Position numbers and translations under genes: made by a program | DNA from: an uncultured Lachnospiraceae bacterium | GTDB taxonomy: Bacteria; Bacillota; Clostridia; Lachnospirales; Lachnospiraceae | DNA length: 5,138 nt | Assembly: GCA_902803305.1 (NCBI GenBank) | Contig: CADCPL010000070.1 | Coordinates: 1 to 5,138 of the forward strand | Direction: 5' to 3' | Notes under the pieces: generated by a model | Seen by the model: only the letters and a program-made list of their open reading frames with translations | What the model was told of the DNA's origin: nothing | Databases searched by the model: none | Part shown: piece after piece, positions 4,185 to 5,138 of the stretch | How the letters are laid out: each line of letters begins with the position of its first letter | How positions within the stretch are numbered: position 1 is the stretch's first letter

Positions 4185-5138
4185 AGTTCGTCACCTGCCT
4201 TTATCAATGTTTTACCGCTTTCCAAAGCGTTATTTACGAAATCCTTTTCGGTAAGATTACCGGATACAACACTGTTCTTGCCGATCGAAACTCTGTCGGG
4301 AACGTTGGTGTGCTCGCCGATGGTAACGATACCGTTTGTATATATCGAAGGATCCGTTTCATTCGGTACTTCCTCACCGTTTCCGAGAATGACTCCGTTT
4401 CCGATGACAACATCTTCGGCGATGATAGCCTTGGTTATCTCGCAGGCATCACCGATCTGTGTGTTGTTCATGACTATCGAATCTCTGATAACCGTATCTT
4501 TTCCGATGGTTATGTTGCAGCCGATGACCGAATTGTATACTTTACCGTAGACGTATGTTCCCTCACCGATAACGGAACGTTCTACGACGCTGTTTTCGGA
4601 AATATACTGCGGAGGAAGAGTCTCGGAACGTGTATAGATCTTCCAATACTCCTCGTACAGATTGAAGTCGGGAACGATATCGATAAGCTCCATATTGGCT
4701 TCCCAATACGAATGAAGAGTTCCGACATCCTTCCAGTAACTGTTGAACTCATATGCAAAGCATCTGCCGCCCTTGTTGAAAAGATAAGGGATTATATGCT
4801 TTCCGAAGTCAAGGTTTGGCTGATCGGCCATTGCAATGAGTGACTCCTTAAGAGCTTTCCAGTTGAAGATGTAGATACCCATTGAAGCGAGGTTGCTGCG
4901 CGGCTTCTCGGGCTTTTCTTCGAACTCTGTTATCTGTCTGTTGTCATCCGTTATAAGGATACCGAAGCGCTTTGCTTCTTCGATGGGCACGGGCATTGCT
5001 GCGATCGTGATCTCGGCGTTGTTGTTCTTGTGGTAGTCGAGCATTACCTCATAGTCCATTTTATAGATGTGATCACCCGACAGGATAAGTACATAGTCGG
5101 GATTGAATGTTTCCATGTACTCGATATTCTGGTAAATG
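4181..5138 (-). CDS. glgC: GlgC, catalytic subunit of glucose-1-phosphate adenylyltransferase (N-terminus missing)
   Basis: This is the C-terminal 318 residues or so of GlgC; the frame runs off the right edge (codons IYQNIEY precede the internal Met at 5116), so roughly the first 100 residues with the GGGxGTRL nucleotide-binding loop are outside. It makes ADP-glucose from ATP and glucose-1-phosphate in the cytosol, the committed step of bacterial glycogen synthesis. Numbered from that Met, visible hallmarks are LSGDHIYKMDY (12-22, catalytic Asp15), FEEKP (65-69, Lys68 binding glucose-1-phosphate) and SYWKDVGTLHSYWEAN (126-141). A left-handed beta-helix follows from about 175 to 290 with repeats such as VIGEGTYVYGKVYNSVIG. 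All catalytic residues in the visible part are intact, unlike in GlgD. It is the first visible gene of the glgC-glgD-spoVG string; any promoter lies beyond the window. Whether glycogen synthase and branching genes are nearby cannot be seen. Confidence 0.96.
   Translation of the reverse strand, partial: IYQNIEYMETFNPDYVLILSGDHIYKMDYEVMLDYHKNNNAEITIAAMPVPIEEAKRFGILITDDNRQITEFEEKPEKPRSNLASMGIYIFNWKALKESLIAMADQPNLDFGKHIIPYLFNKGGRCFAYEFNSYWKDVGTLHSYWEANMELIDIVPDFNLYEEYWKIYTRSETLPPQYISENSVVERSVIGEGTYVYGKVYNSVIGCNITIGKDTVIRDSIVMNNTQIGDACEITKAIIAEDVVIGNGVILGNGEEVPNETDPSIYTNGIVTIGEHTNVPDRVSIGKNSVVSGNLTEKDFVNNALESGKTLIKAGDEL
4191..4200 (-). promoter_or_regulatory. Ribosome binding site of glgD inside glgC
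   Basis: On the minus strand AGGCAGGTGA matches 8 of 10 bases of the ideal AAGGAGGTGA and ends 6 bases before the GTG start. It lies within the last codons of glgC and decides the GTG start of glgD. Confidence 0.75.

Noticed and set aside
4310..4843. 177-codon open frame on the plus strand, antisense to glgC
   Set aside because: It lies wholly inside glgC, has no ribosome binding site or recognisable domain, and its composition is what antisense of this gene would give.

Overview
The window looks like a chromosomal segment of a low-to-medium GC Firmicute of class Clostridia, most likely Lachnospiraceae (Butyrivibrio/Roseburia-like). The clues are a SpoVG protein, a two-subunit GlgC/GlgD ADP-glucose pyrophosphorylase, a stand-alone LUD-domain protein with a C-terminal cysteine cluster, a MATE-type membrane protein fused to an RsbW-like ATPase domain, strong AGGGAGG-type ribosome binding sites and sigma-A-like promoters. 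The taxonomic placement is inference from protein style; no marker gene is present.

Layout. Plus strand: 2-877 is the C-terminal part of a MATE/histidine-kinase-like ATPase fusion, cut by the left edge. 878-1044 is intergenic and ends in a near-consensus extended -10 promoter (964-992) with a strong ribosome binding site. 1045-1218 is a 57-residue gene of unknown function. 1288-2019 is an acyl-ACP thioesterase whose start codon sits just behind a second promoter-like sequence (1250-1278) with no clear ribosome binding site. 2049-2690 is a LUD-domain protein 29 bp downstream of the thioesterase. A strong intrinsic terminator at 2711-2778 closes this side.

Minus strand, converging on the same terminator: glgC (4181 to beyond the right edge, N-terminus missing), glgD (3066-4184, GTG start overlapping the glgC stop by GTGA) and spoVG (2777-3037, 28 bp after glgD). 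These three look like one operon. GlgC makes ADP-glucose for glycogen synthesis, GlgD is the regulatory partner, and SpoVG is a small nucleic-acid-binding regulator.

Most of the window is housekeeping and accessory metabolism of known families. I see no CRISPR array, tRNA, rRNA, insertion sequence or phage gene, and no clearly new multi-gene system. The points most worth a second look are the uncharacterised 57-residue gene with its strong promoter, the transporter-ATPase fusion, the possible leaderless thioesterase mRNA, and the placement of spoVG behind glgCD.
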